Of a stretch of 64,000 nt of DNA, positions 1 to 8,179 are shown piece after piece. The DNA comes from Paraeggerthella hominis. GTDB lineage: Bacteria; Actinomycetota; Coriobacteriia; Coriobacteriales; Eggerthellaceae. Position 1 is the first letter of the stretch. Each line of letters starts with the position of its first letter. The stretch spans positions 186,001 through 250,000 of the forward strand of contig NZ_JAJNOQ010000004.1 of the NCBI RefSeq assembly GCF_021044775.1, read 5' to 3'. Position numbers and translations under genes: made by a program. The notes under the pieces were generated by a model that was not told the DNA's origin, searched no databases, and saw only the letters and a program-made list of their open reading frames with translations.

Positions 1-717
1 ATACGCTTCGTCGGCGTTGCATACGGGCGCGGTCGTTCCGGCAACCACCATCCCATCGGTGGCAAGGTGCTCGATCAGCCGCTGGGACGCTTTGCTCAGC
101 GTGCCGTAGTCGTCCACGAGCACCATCAGGCTTTCGCGCTCGACGCCCGCCTCCACCATGCCGCGGTACGCCAAGGCCGACGCCTCGAACGGCAACATGG
201 CGCGACGCACTTCCATGTTCTCAGACAGCATGGCGAACAAATGCTGCTCTTCGTAGTTGATCAGCCAATCGTCCTGCTCGTTGGCGTACTCGCTCAAGCC
301 TTTGTAGAAGAACTTGAGCATTTCGCGCAGGCGACGAGGCTTGAGGCCGCTCACCTTCATGTCCTCCATGAGCACGTCAAGTTCGTTGGCGTCCAAAATG
401 CGCGGATCGCGATTCGTTGCCGCGCGCACCCCGTCTAACGCCGCCACGCGAAGCGCAACGCGTTCCATCGTGGAAACGGCGGCGGCGTCCAAAGCCGGGT
501 ACGCGGGCAAGCGATCAAGGTAGCGGCGCTCGGCCACGGTATCTGCGCACACGACGAGCACGCGCGCGCCGGCGGCAGCCCGCTGGTTCGCTTTCGCCAA
601 AAGCGCATCGGTAAGATCGACGGATGAAGGACGCTCGATGCGCGCGCAGGCGCCGTCGTCCAAATCCAAAAGAAATCGCATCACGTCTTCGACTGATGCA
701 ACAGTATCAGCACTCAT
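1..717 (-). CDS. UvrD/Rep-like helicase-related protein, 5' part only
   Basis: The frame starts at an ATG (717) preceded by GGAGG at 7 bases and stays open to the window edge, giving the first 239 residues. Near residue 40 there is a strand (ARVLVVCADT) where superfamily I helicases open, but no GxGKT Walker A loop follows. Near residue 210 the stretch LMVLVDDYGTLSKASQRLIE resembles the UvrD Walker B/Q region (VDEFQDxxxxQ) with D-D for D-E. I infer a UvrD-like fold, perhaps a nuclease-helicase subunit with a degenerate ATP site. The C-terminal half lies outside the window, so function is uncertain. Confidence 0.55.
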   Translation of the reverse strand, partial: MSADTVASVEDVMRFLLDLDDGACARIERPSSVDLTDALLAKANQRAAAGARVLVVCADTVAERRYLDRLPAYPALDAAAVSTMERVALRVAALDGVRAATNRDPRILDANELDVLMEDMKVSGLKPRRLREMLKFFYKGLSEYANEQDDWLINYEEQHLFAMLSENMEVRRAMLPFEASALAYRGMVEAGVERESLMVLVDDYGTLSKASQRLIEHLATDGMVVAGTTAPVCNADEAY

Positions 718-839
718 TGTCAGGCCTCCATCTTCTTGCAGTTCCAAAGATGAAGCCCTCTGCCTTGAAGCCCCCCAGCTTCGTATCAAGTGCTCAGCTA
801 CCGTCCCAGTATGCCCAACCGCTTCGGTCGGGTCTACGA

Positions 840-1373
840 TCATTCCGAAATGGAATGGATAAGATCAAGGGCTTCCTGCTTGCCCTCCGCGCCGAGCTTC
901 CGGTACGCGCCGCCCAGAACCTCGGCCACGTCGTCGCGCCCGATGCCCAGCTCCTCCTGGATGCCGTCGAACCCGCGTTCCTCCAGGTAAAGAACGAGCG
1001 CCCCCGCTTCCCGATCGGTCAAGCCGAACTTCTCGGCCGCTCGACGGCACTTGCAACGCAGCTCGGTGTTGCGTCGAACGTCCCAAACCACGCCCATATT
1101 GGAAACGACTCCCGAAGGCACGGCCTGCAAAAGCGCTCGGGTTTGCGCAAGCACGCGTTCTAGCTTCACGGCCTGGGCGTACAGAACCCTTCCCGCCTCG
1201 GTCAACCGTACGCCGCTGCGTTCGCGCACGAACAAATCAACCCCATACTCGCGCTCGAGCACGGCGATGTGCTTGCTCAACGTCGACTGGGTAAGGTGCA
1301 GCTCGCCCGCAGCAGCCGTGAAACTGCCCAGCCGCGCAACGCATACGTATTCGTGAAGGTAAGTCGTTTCCAT
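840..1373 (-). CDS. Small LysR-HTH / LuxR-like fusion regulator
   Basis: This 177-residue protein joins two regulator ends. Residues 1-65 are a normal LysR winged helix (SFTAAAGELHLTQSTLSKHI, then LTEAG). Residues 113-177 align with the C-terminal LuxR/GerE helix-turn-helix of the neighbouring regulators (KFGLTDREAGALVLYLEE, and the end KQEALDLI). The LuxR recognition helix has lost the usual VxxHxxxIxxK pattern (here DDVAEVLGGAYRKL), so that half probably does not read DNA normally. No LysR effector-binding domain is present. It starts 6 bases after the membrane LuxR gene stops, so the two are probably co-transcribed. I infer a partner or modulator of that regulator. Confidence 0.75.
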   Translation of the reverse strand: METTYLHEYVCVARLGSFTAAAGELHLTQSTLSKHIAVLEREYGVDLFVRERSGVRLTEAGRVLYAQAVKLERVLAQTRALLQAVPSGVVSNMGVVWDVRRNTELRCKCRRAAEKFGLTDREAGALVLYLEERGFDGIQEELGIGRDDVAEVLGGAYRKLGAEGKQEALDLIHSISE

Positions 1374-1379
1374 CGCGCG

Positions 1380-2843
1380 CTAAACCGCCCCGTCCTCAAG
1401 CGAGCCGTGCGCCAAATCGATCAGCTCTTGGCGGTTGTTCACGCCGGTCTTCTGATAGATGTGCCTGATGTGCGTGCTGACCGTTCCCGCCGATATGAAC
1501 AGCGTCTCCTGAATGCGCGATATGGTTCGCCCTTCCAGCAAAAGCGGCAAGACGTCGGTTTCGCGCGGCGAAAGCCCGAAGCGATCGGCGATAACGTCGC
1601 AAGGATCAACCTGGCTTTCCCGGCTTTCCTCGGCGTCCTCCGAAACAGGCGCGACCATGCTGACCTCGCCAATGCCTATTTTGATCAGGTCGGTTTCCGT
1701 GAACAGGAACAGATGCGCAATGAACAGGATCGACACGGCCACCAACGTCACCACGGTAAGATCGAACAGGGGGATGCCGGTAGCCTCCAGGGAATGAGCG
1801 AGCAAGGATCCCATGGTTTCGCCGCCGTACAGGGCAACGAATCCCAGCCCGATCGCTCGTGCGGCCCCAATCTTGAAACTGGTTGCCACGTCGATGCATA
1901 CCACGCACAGCACCATGACGTAGCAATGGTATCCGCCGAATATGAGCGCGCTCGAATACGTGTTGTTGTCCGCCAGAAACGGCGTGGACAAGCAGCCCAG
2001 GCACAGCATGAGCATGGAAAGCCGGTACGAGAAAAAGATGCTGTCGCGGTGCAGAAACACCGCGATCAGGCACACCGCCAGTGCGCCGATGAACCCGGCA
2101 AGAAACAGGTACGCTCCGAAAATATCCTGCACTTCATAGGTTTTGCACCCCGAGACCACGTCGAAAAAACCCGCCAGCGCACCGATAAGGGCCGCCCCCG
2201 CAAGCGACTTCACGAACAGCGCAATCGTATTCCGAGACAAAGGCTCTTCGGTTTCCTTAACAAGCTGGACGTCGCTTTGCGAACACGATCGAAGCAGCCA
2301 CGCCGATCCAATGGGAACCGCCGCCACGGCCACGATGGCGGGAAGCGGCGGAGTGGTAATAAGAATGAAGCCCGCAATGAACGCCATGCACAGCGACATG
2401 GCAAGTTCTACCAGGGCAAGACGTCCGCCCAAGCTGGACAGATGCTCAATCCAGCACAGGAACAAAACGGCGGACCCCGTGCCGGTCATGATGGCGCTGA
2501 TGCCCAGAACAAGCATGCCCGTCGGCGTGTTCGGATCGGAGAACGGCGTGAGCGCGCTGCCCAAGCACATCATCACGGCCGACCCCGCCACAACGGACCG
2601 GTTCTGACATATCCGCTCGCGCCGCACGATCACGACCACGAACAGCATGGTGACCACCATGGTCACCAGCGATACAAGCAAACTCGCGTACAAGGAACCA
2701 CGCACGTCCGACGAAAACCCGTACGGCACAATGCTGTAGAACATCATGATCATCCAAAGCCACAGCAAGGCCAGGCCCGCTACGCGTTTCAGGGAAAGAT
2801 GCTTTCCCAACGTGGAATCCCATGCAGTACGAAGCTGTTCCAT
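1380..2843 (-). CDS. Membrane-embedded LuxR-type regulator, probable regulator of the divergent dehydroxylase operon
   Basis: The first ~400 of 487 residues are a run of hydrophobic helices (about 12 by eye, MFS-like). The end is a LuxR/GerE helix-turn-helix (FGLSPRETDVLPLLLEGRTI, then TVSTHIRHIYQKTGV). No receiver or autoinducer domain is seen. This architecture recurs next to reductase genes in this window and in Eggerthellaceae generally. The gene points away from the Mo-enzyme operon at 3220, separated by 376 bases with palindromes. I infer that it senses the substrate of that enzyme at the membrane and controls the operon. The LysR/LuxR mini-fusion lies directly downstream. Confidence 0.85.
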   Translation of the reverse strand: MEQLRTAWDSTLGKHLSLKRVAGLALLWLWMIMMFYSIVPYGFSSDVRGSLYASLLVSLVTMVVTMLFVVVIVRRERICQNRSVVAGSAVMMCLGSALTPFSDPNTPTGMLVLGISAIMTGTGSAVLFLCWIEHLSSLGGRLALVELAMSLCMAFIAGFILITTPPLPAIVAVAAVPIGSAWLLRSCSQSDVQLVKETEEPLSRNTIALFVKSLAGAALIGALAGFFDVVSGCKTYEVQDIFGAYLFLAGFIGALAVCLIAVFLHRDSIFFSYRLSMLMLCLGCLSTPFLADNNTYSSALIFGGYHCYVMVLCVVCIDVATSFKIGAARAIGLGFVALYGGETMGSLLAHSLEATGIPLFDLTVVTLVAVSILFIAHLFLFTETDLIKIGIGEVSMVAPVSEDAEESRESQVDPCDVIADRFGLSPRETDVLPLLLEGRTISRIQETLFISAGTVSTHIRHIYQKTGVNNRQELIDLAHGSLEDGAV

Positions 2844-3219
2844 GCTCCCCCCACCCCTCGAGCCAATGAGAAACGCCTCTTGCGCCAGCCCCTCTGCCGG
2901 CGCGTTCGATTATACGAAAAAGCGGCGAGCGCGTTCGTGGGCGCATTTATCCTAGTTTCGAGATATTTTAAAGACCAAGCAGTAAAATACCAGGTCAAAT
3001 GCACCTGTTCTTTTTCATGATTGCAAAATCATAAGAATTTATGATGCGCTGGTCCCGCCCTCGCAAGCTTTAAGCGATGCTCGCAACCCCCTCGCATCCG
3101 TAAGGTCATGACCGCGGAAACGAGGGACTCTGCACCGTCGGGCCACGGTCCACGGCAGCCCCCTTCCCTCTCATCCGCAGACGAGGAGAAGACGAGAAGC
3201 AAGGAGAAGGAGGAGGAGT
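2844..3219. promoter_or_regulatory. Intergenic control region between membrane LuxR and the dehydroxylase-like operon
   Basis: This 376-base divergent region is AT-rich from about 2940 to 3050 against GC-rich surroundings. At 3017-3045 there are overlapping dyads: ATGATT-gcaa-AATCAT and ATCATAA-gaat-TTATGAT, so three ATCAT/ATGAT half-sites lie in 29 bases. They suit a dimeric LuxR-type activator. The rest (3050-3200) shows no gene. A strong ribosome site (AAGGAGGAGGAG) sits just before the ATG at 3220. The promoter itself is not clear by eye. Confidence 0.5.
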
Positions 3220-6200
3220 ATGGATACACTGACCATGTCTCGACGCACGTTCGTCAAGACCGCAGCCATCACGGGCGCAACCGTCGCCGCGTTCGGCGCG
3301 TCGACGCGTACGGCGTTGGCAGACCAGACGTACAGAGAAGTTTCCGGCAACGACACCGTCGCCGTGAAGACGTGCTGCCGCGGCTGCGGCAAGATGGAAT
3401 GCGGCGTTAAGGTCATCGTCCAGAACGGCCGCGCCATCCGCATCGAGGGCGACGAGGGCGCGTATCAGTCGATGGGCAACTGCTGCACGAAATCGCAGTC
3501 GTCCATCCAGGCCGCGTACCACCCCGACCGTCTGCACTACCCCATGAAGCGCACCAACCCCAAGGGCGAAGAGCCCGGCTGGCAGCGCATCACATGGGAC
3601 GAGGCGATGGAAACCATCATCAGCAACTTCATGGAAATCAAGGGCAAGTACGGCGGAGAGTCGATCGCCTGCCAGGTAGGCACCTCGCGCATCTGGTGCA
3701 TGCACTCGGAGTCCATTCTGAAGAACATGCTGGAAACGCCGAACAACATCGAGGCGTGGCAGATCTGCAAGGGCCCGCGCCACTTCGCCACCACCATGGT
3801 GTCGCAGTTCGCCATGTCCTGGATGGAAACCATCACCCGCCCGAAGGTATACGTACAGTGGGGCGGCGCTTCGGAGCTGTCCAACTACGACGACTCCTGC
3901 CGCACCACGGTCGACGTCGCGTCGCGCGCCGATATCCACATCAGCTGCGACCCCCGCATGGCCAACATGGGCAAGGAAGCCGACTATTGGCAGCACCTGC
4001 GTCCCGGCACCGACGGCGCACTGGCGCTGGCCTGGACCAACGTCATCATCGAGAAGAAGCTCTACGACGATCTGTACGTCAAGAAGTGGACGAACGCGCC
4101 GTTCCTCGTATGCGAGGACATCGAGCCGTCCGGCTTCCCCACCGTCCGCACCGACGGTTCGTACTGGGACGTGAAGACGCACCTGCTCAAGGAAAGCGAC
4201 GTCAAAGAGGGCGGCAGCCCCTACAAGTTCCTCGTGTACGACAACAACTGGGAGAAGCTTGCCGCCGAGGGCGTCAAGCACGAGTACGGCCCCTTCACCT
4301 GGTTCAACGCCGACCAGGAAGGCGTCATCGACGAGACGGGCGGCTTCTGGGAAGGCGAGAACTACGACTCCGAGAAGGCGCGCCAGGGCCGCGAGGCCGC
4401 GCAGGACAACCTGCTGCCCGGCCAGACCCAGGGCTGGCTGCCCGACCCCATGCCGTTCGATCCCGCCATCGACCCCGCTCTTGAGGGCGAGTTCGAAATC
4501 GAGCTCAAAGACGGCAAGAAGCACAAGGTCAAGCCGGTTTGGGAGCACTACAAGGCTCGCGCCGCCGAGTTCAAGCCCGAGGTTGCCGCGGAAATCACCG
4601 GCATCTCCGCTTCCGAGATCGAAGCCGCCGCTACGGCGTACGGCACGCGCCTCGACCCGTCCACCGGCTACGGCAACGGCGGCATCCAGTACATGCTGGC
4701 CGTAGAGCACGGTTGCAACGCCATCCAGAACTGCCGCGCCTTCGACAACCTGGTGGGCATCACCGGCAACATGGACACCCCGGGCGGCAACCGCGGCCCG
4801 ACAATCGTCCCCATCGACGGCGACCTGCAGGGCTTCAGCGCCTGGGCTCCGGGCGCATCCACCCCGCCGGCGGAAGTCAACCAGAAGCAGATCGGCATCG
4901 AGAAGTTCCCGCTGATCAGCTGGTGGCAGTACTGGTGCGACAGCCACTCGCTGTGGACCGCCGTGCTCACGGGCGATCCGTACCCGGTGCGCGCACTGTG
5001 GAACGAGTCCGGCAACTTCATGAGCCAATCCAACAGCACCACCGCTTGGGAAGCTCTGCTGTCCTTGGACTTCTTCGTGGACCTCAACCTGTGGCATACG
5101 CCGCAAAACGACACCGCCGACATCATCTTGCCGGTTGCGCACTGGATCGAGCTCAACTCGCCCCGCGCAAGCCAGGGTTCCGCCGGCGCCATGGGCGCTA
5201 CCGTCAAGTGCGTGCAGCCGCCCGCGGAAGCCAAGTACGACCCCGAGATCGTCATGGATCTGGCGCGCCGCATGAAGTGGAAGTGGACCGACGAGCCGGG
5301 CAACGAGTGGCCCGACATCCAGTGGCAGCTCGACGACTCCATCAAGCTCCTGACCGACGACGAGCTGACCTACACCACGTGGCATGTTGAAAACGGCGTT
5401 CCCACCTACGAGCGCCACGGCGTTCCGATGGCGGAAGTCAAGCCCAAGTACAAGACATGGGACGAGTACGTGGCGGCCTTCCAGGAGCACGGCTGGTGGC
5501 AGGCCAAGGACATCGAGCCGCGCAACTGGGGCACGTACCGCCGCTACCAGACCGGCGCGATGCGCGCACGCGACCGCGTGTGGGCCCGCCTGGACTACAC
5601 GGCCGGCAAGGGCATCGGCGACTGGAAGCCCGGCTGGTTCACCCCCACGATGAAGCAGGAGATCTGGTCCACCGTCATGGAATCCCACCATCCCGATCGC
5701 AAGGACTGGTGGCTGCCCAGCTGGGTCGAGCCGCCCCATGGCCCGAAGGACGGCGACCGCATCAAGGAGTACCCGCTGACCGCTACCACCGGTCGCCGCA
5801 TTCCGGTGTACTTCCACTCCGAGCATCGCCAGCTTCCCTGGTGCCGCGAGCTGTGGCCGGTCCCCCGCGTGGAGATCAATCCCAAGACGGCTGCGGAATA
5901 CGGCATCGAGCAGGGCGACTGGGTGTGGATCGAAACCGAGTGGGGCAAGATACGCGAAGTGGCCGACCTGTACTACGGTGTGGACGAGGACGTTATCAAC
6001 CTCGAGCACACCTGGTGGTACCCCGAGGTGCAAGACGCTGGCCACGGATTCCAGTTCTCGCAGGTCAACCAGCTGATCGACCACGACGCCCAGGACCCGC
6101 ACTCCGGTACGTCCAACCTGCGCGCCTACCAGGTGAAGATCTACAAGGCAACGCCTGAGAACTCGCCGTTCAACAACCCGGTGCCGTGCGACAGCAACGG

Positions 6201-6273
6201 CACGCCCATCATCCATACCTCCGACGACCCCCGTCTGAAGGAATGGCTGCCCGTCTACGAAGGGAGGGAGTAA
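3220..6273 (+). CDS. Catechol dehydroxylase-like bis-MGD molybdenum oxidoreductase (Dadh family), catalytic subunit
   Basis: This is a 1017-residue Tat-exported DMSO-reductase-superfamily enzyme. Residues 7-14 carry the twin-arginine signal (SRRTFVKT). Cys 53, 56, 61 and 88/89 can bind a [4Fe-4S] cluster. Cys183 (WQICKGPRH) is a candidate Mo ligand. Length, signal and overall sequence fit the Eggerthellaceae catechol dehydroxylases, which reductively remove a para-hydroxyl from catechols such as dopamine. Residue 506 is Arg (NCRAFDN), the position where Arg/Ser variation is reported to decide dopamine dehydroxylase activity in Eggerthella lenta. A ferredoxin and a DmsC anchor follow in one operon. 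Substrate is not provable here: dopamine, DOPAC, hydrocaffeate or lignan-type catechols are all possible. No TorD-type chaperone is adjacent. Confidence 0.72.
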   Translation: MDTLTMSRRTFVKTAAITGATVAAFGASTRTALADQTYREVSGNDTVAVKTCCRGCGKMECGVKVIVQNGRAIRIEGDEGAYQSMGNCCTKSQSSIQAAYHPDRLHYPMKRTNPKGEEPGWQRITWDEAMETIISNFMEIKGKYGGESIACQVGTSRIWCMHSESILKNMLETPNNIEAWQICKGPRHFATTMVSQFAMSWMETITRPKVYVQWGGASELSNYDDSCRTTVDVASRADIHISCDPRMANMGKEADYWQHLRPGTDGALALAWTNVIIEKKLYDDLYVKKWTNAPFLVCEDIEPSGFPTVRTDGSYWDVKTHLLKESDVKEGGSPYKFLVYDNNWEKLAAEGVKHEYGPFTWFNADQEGVIDETGGFWEGENYDSEKARQGREAAQDNLLPGQTQGWLPDPMPFDPAIDPALEGEFEIELKDGKKHKVKPVWEHYKARAAEFKPEVAAEITGISASEIEAAATAYGTRLDPSTGYGNGGIQYMLAVEHGCNAIQNCRAFDNLVGITGNMDTPGGNRGPTIVPIDGDLQGFSAWAPGASTPPAEVNQKQIGIEKFPLISWWQYWCDSHSLWTAVLTGDPYPVRALWNESGNFMSQSNSTTAWEALLSLDFFVDLNLWHTPQNDTADIILPVAHWIELNSPRASQGSAGAMGATVKCVQPPAEAKYDPEIVMDLARRMKWKWTDEPGNEWPDIQWQLDDSIKLLTDDELTYTTWHVENGVPTYERHGVPMAEVKPKYKTWDEYVAAFQEHGWWQAKDIEPRNWGTYRRYQTGAMRARDRVWARLDYTAGKGIGDWKPGWFTPTMKQEIWSTVMESHHPDRKDWWLPSWVEPPHGPKDGDRIKEYPLTATTGRRIPVYFHSEHRQLPWCRELWPVPRVEINPKTAAEYGIEQGDWVWIETEWGKIREVADLYYGVDEDVINLEHTWWYPEVQDAGHGFQFSQVNQLIDHDAQDPHSGTSNLRAYQVKIYKATPENSPFNNPVPCDSNGTPIIHTSDDPRLKEWLPVYEGRE

Positions 6274-6276
6274 GAC

Positions 6277-6909
6277 ATGACGAAGGCTATCATCACCGAC
6301 CTCAACCGTTGCGTGGGCTGCCTGGCCTGCTCGGTTGCATGCAAGGCCGTGAACAACGTGCCCATCGGCAACTACTGGAACAAAGTCGTCCGCGTGGGGC
6401 CGAACCCCATCCCGGGCGGATCGGGCCAGTTCCCCGATGTGTACATGTACTTCCTGCCCATCGGCTGCCAGCACTGCCAGAACCCCGAGTGCGTGAAGGT
6501 GTGCCCGACCGAAGCCTCGCATGTGGCCGAGGACGGCTCCATCCAGATCGATAAGGAAAAGTGCATCGGCTGCCAGTTCTGCGTCATGGCCTGCCCGTAC
6601 GGCGTTCGCTACCTCAACGAAGAGGAAAAGGTCGTCGAGAAGTGCACGCTGTGCGAGCAGAAGCTTCTGCAGGGCGAGCTGCCCCAGTGCGTCAGCCAGT
6701 GCGGCGGCAACGCTCGCTGGGTGGGCGACACGGAAGAGGGCCTGGATTCCTACATGGGATCGTTCGACTCGGCCGACAAGCAGCGCAAGATGACCGAATT
6801 CCTGGAGCCGTTCGAGGAGTCCGATATCTACCACCTGCCCAACGTGGGCAACGACCCGGCGTTCTCGTTCATCTTGCGCGACCATCATTGGGAAGGAGGT
6901 GATGAGTAA
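6277..6909 (+). CDS. DmsB-like four-cluster ferredoxin subunit of the dehydroxylase-like complex
   Basis: This 210-residue electron-transfer subunit has four cysteine clusters in the DmsB/PsrB pattern: CVGCLACSVACK near the N-terminus, CQHCQNPECVKVCP, CIGCQFCVMACP, and a last set CTLC...CVSQC. No signal peptide is present, so it would be exported with the Tat-bearing catalytic subunit. It begins 3 bases after the catalytic gene under a GGGAGGGAG ribosome site. Its role is to pass electrons from the membrane anchor to the Mo enzyme. Confidence 0.88.
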   Translation: MTKAIITDLNRCVGCLACSVACKAVNNVPIGNYWNKVVRVGPNPIPGGSGQFPDVYMYFLPIGCQHCQNPECVKVCPTEASHVAEDGSIQIDKEKCIGCQFCVMACPYGVRYLNEEEKVVEKCTLCEQKLLQGELPQCVSQCGGNARWVGDTEEGLDSYMGSFDSADKQRKMTEFLEPFEESDIYHLPNVGNDPAFSFILRDHHWEGGDE

Positions 6910-7778
6910 TGGAAACTCAGTGGCCTTTGGTTATCTTCACGCTGTTCGTTTGCCTGACGTGCGGCCTTCTGGCCAGCATGTCCATCCTGGCCATCAAGGG
7001 CCAGGGTCGCAACCTGCAGATGCCGGCGCTCGTCACGTCGTTCGCATCCCTGGTGATCGGCGGCATCGGCGCCTTCCTACACCTGGAGCATTGGGAGCGC
7101 ATCTTCAACGGCTTCGGCCACATCACGTCCGGCATCACCCAGGAGCTTATCGGGTGCGTGGCGCTGGGCATCGTGATCGTGATCTGGTTCGCGATGCTGC
7201 GCGGTGACAAGGCTCTGCCCAAGTGGCTGGCCATCGTCACGCTGGTCGTGGCCGTCGGCATGGTGTTCGCAACCGCCCACTCCTACCTGATGCCGGCTCG
7301 TCCCGCATGGGGCATGGCGCTCATCGCCTTCTACCTGGGCAACGCCTGCCTGCTCGGCCCGGTGGCCCTGTGGTTCATCTCCGTTCTGAAAAAGGACGAA
7401 GCCGTCGAGAAAACGGCCATCCAGCTGACGTTCTTCGGCGCCATCGCCCAGCTGGTGGGCGACCTGATCTACGTGGCCGCCTGCGCCACGGCGACCATCG
7501 CCTCCTACGGCCACTACGCCGACCCGACGCAGATGACCACCGCGCCGGTGCATGTGGACAGCCTGCTGGCGGTCATGACCACCGGCGACGGAGCGATGAT
7601 GTTCTGGCTGGCCCTCGTATGCGCCGTGCTTGCCCTTGCGTGCGCCCTCGTTGCCAAGAAGAAGGTCGGCGCGTCCAAGACGCTCATGATCGTGGCAGCC
7701 ATCGTAGCCGTGGCAACGTCGCTCCTGTTCAGGGTTTTGATCTACCAGTTGGGATACTCGGTGTTCCTGCTGTACTAG
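6909..7778 (+). CDS. DmsC-like membrane anchor subunit
   Basis: This 289-residue protein is almost entirely hydrophobic, with about eight helices, and looks like the DmsC anchor family (early LVIFTLFVCLTCGLLASMSI, then FLHLEHWERIFNG). DmsC proteins hold the reductase at the membrane and oxidise menaquinol. Its ATG overlaps the ferredoxin stop (TAATG) and follows a near-perfect AAGGAGGTGATG ribosome site. The operon therefore has a DmsABC-like layout around a dehydroxylase-type catalytic subunit. Confidence 0.85.
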   Translation: METQWPLVIFTLFVCLTCGLLASMSILAIKGQGRNLQMPALVTSFASLVIGGIGAFLHLEHWERIFNGFGHITSGITQELIGCVALGIVIVIWFAMLRGDKALPKWLAIVTLVVAVGMVFATAHSYLMPARPAWGMALIAFYLGNACLLGPVALWFISVLKKDEAVEKTAIQLTFFGAIAQLVGDLIYVAACATATIASYGHYADPTQMTTAPVHVDSLLAVMTTGDGAMMFWLALVCAVLALACALVAKKKVGASKTLMIVAAIVAVATSLLFRVLIYQLGYSVFLLY

Positions 7779-7787
7779 CGCTTCATC

Positions 7788-7807
7788 CCGGCGCCTTCGG
7801 GCGCCGG
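7788..7807 (+). terminator. UUCG-capped hairpin after the dehydroxylase-like operon
   Basis: CCGGCGCC-ttcg-GGCGCCGG is an 8-bp perfect stem with a UUCG tetraloop, 10 bases after the anchor gene. No U-run follows, so it may terminate weakly or protect the mRNA end. Confidence 0.6.
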
Positions 7808-7811
7808 ACGC

Positions 7812-8069
7812 CCGATCTTCCCGGCATCAAGCTGCAAGCACCGGGAAGATCGGCGGAAGCGGGGCCCCTCCCTCCCCCAACGCCCCGTTTCCGCCGATCT
7901 ATCGTCGCGTTGACAAGGCTCTCCTCCCTCCCTTCCGAATCAACGCGACAGATCAACAGCCGGCCCCTGGTCTTGCGTTTCCCCCTTTCTCCCTCCGCGT
8001 TGGAAAGCCAGGGGCCGGCATCTTCAACGAACGAGCCCCGAAAGGAAGCGAACGACGCCGACCGCTTCC
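7812..8069. other. Tract of consecutive hairpins with C-rich (CUCCCUCC) loops, possible 3' UTR or small RNA
   Basis: Five further inverted repeats follow the first hairpin: 7812-7824/7841-7853 (13 bp), 7848-7864/7883-7899 (17 bp with one G-U), 7904-7913/7940-7949 (10 bp), 7959-7970/8008-8019 (12 bp) and 8044-8050/8063-8069 (7 bp). The first two share 7848-7853 and exclude each other. Three loops carry CTCCCTCC or a close variant, complementary to a Shine-Dalgarno sequence. No protein gene is seen. On the + strand this could be a structured 3' UTR or an RNA exposing anti-SD loops. On the - strand the loops would show GGAGGGAG. Confidence 0.5.
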
Positions 8070-8121
8070 CGCTTATTCGGATCTCTCCCTTGAGAATGCC
8101 CGTTTTTTGTCGCTGCTGGCC

Positions 8122-8148
8122 TTGACCATTACGCAAAGGCTCTACAAT
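8122..8148 (+). promoter_or_regulatory. Candidate promoter of the GGDEF/EAL gene
   Basis: TTGACC (8122-8127) and TACAAT (8143-8148) are separated by 15 bases. Transcription would start near 8155. This rules out the in-frame ATG at 8147 and supports the start at 8180. Confidence 0.5.
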
Positions 8149-8179
8149 GGAGCAACCAGCAGAATCAAAGGGAGACCAC

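Noticed and set aside
3106..6888. A 1260-residue open frame antisense to the dehydroxylase-like operon
   Set aside because: It is a shadow of a strongly coding GC-rich gene: composition is Ala/Val/His/Arg-heavy, it spans two + strand genes, and no ribosome site or family motif is present.
7909..7914. TTGACA within the hairpin tract as a -35 of a small RNA promoter
   Set aside because: The hexamer matches, but the expected -10 position is a pyrimidine run with no TATAAT-like sequence, so it is probably part of the stem only.
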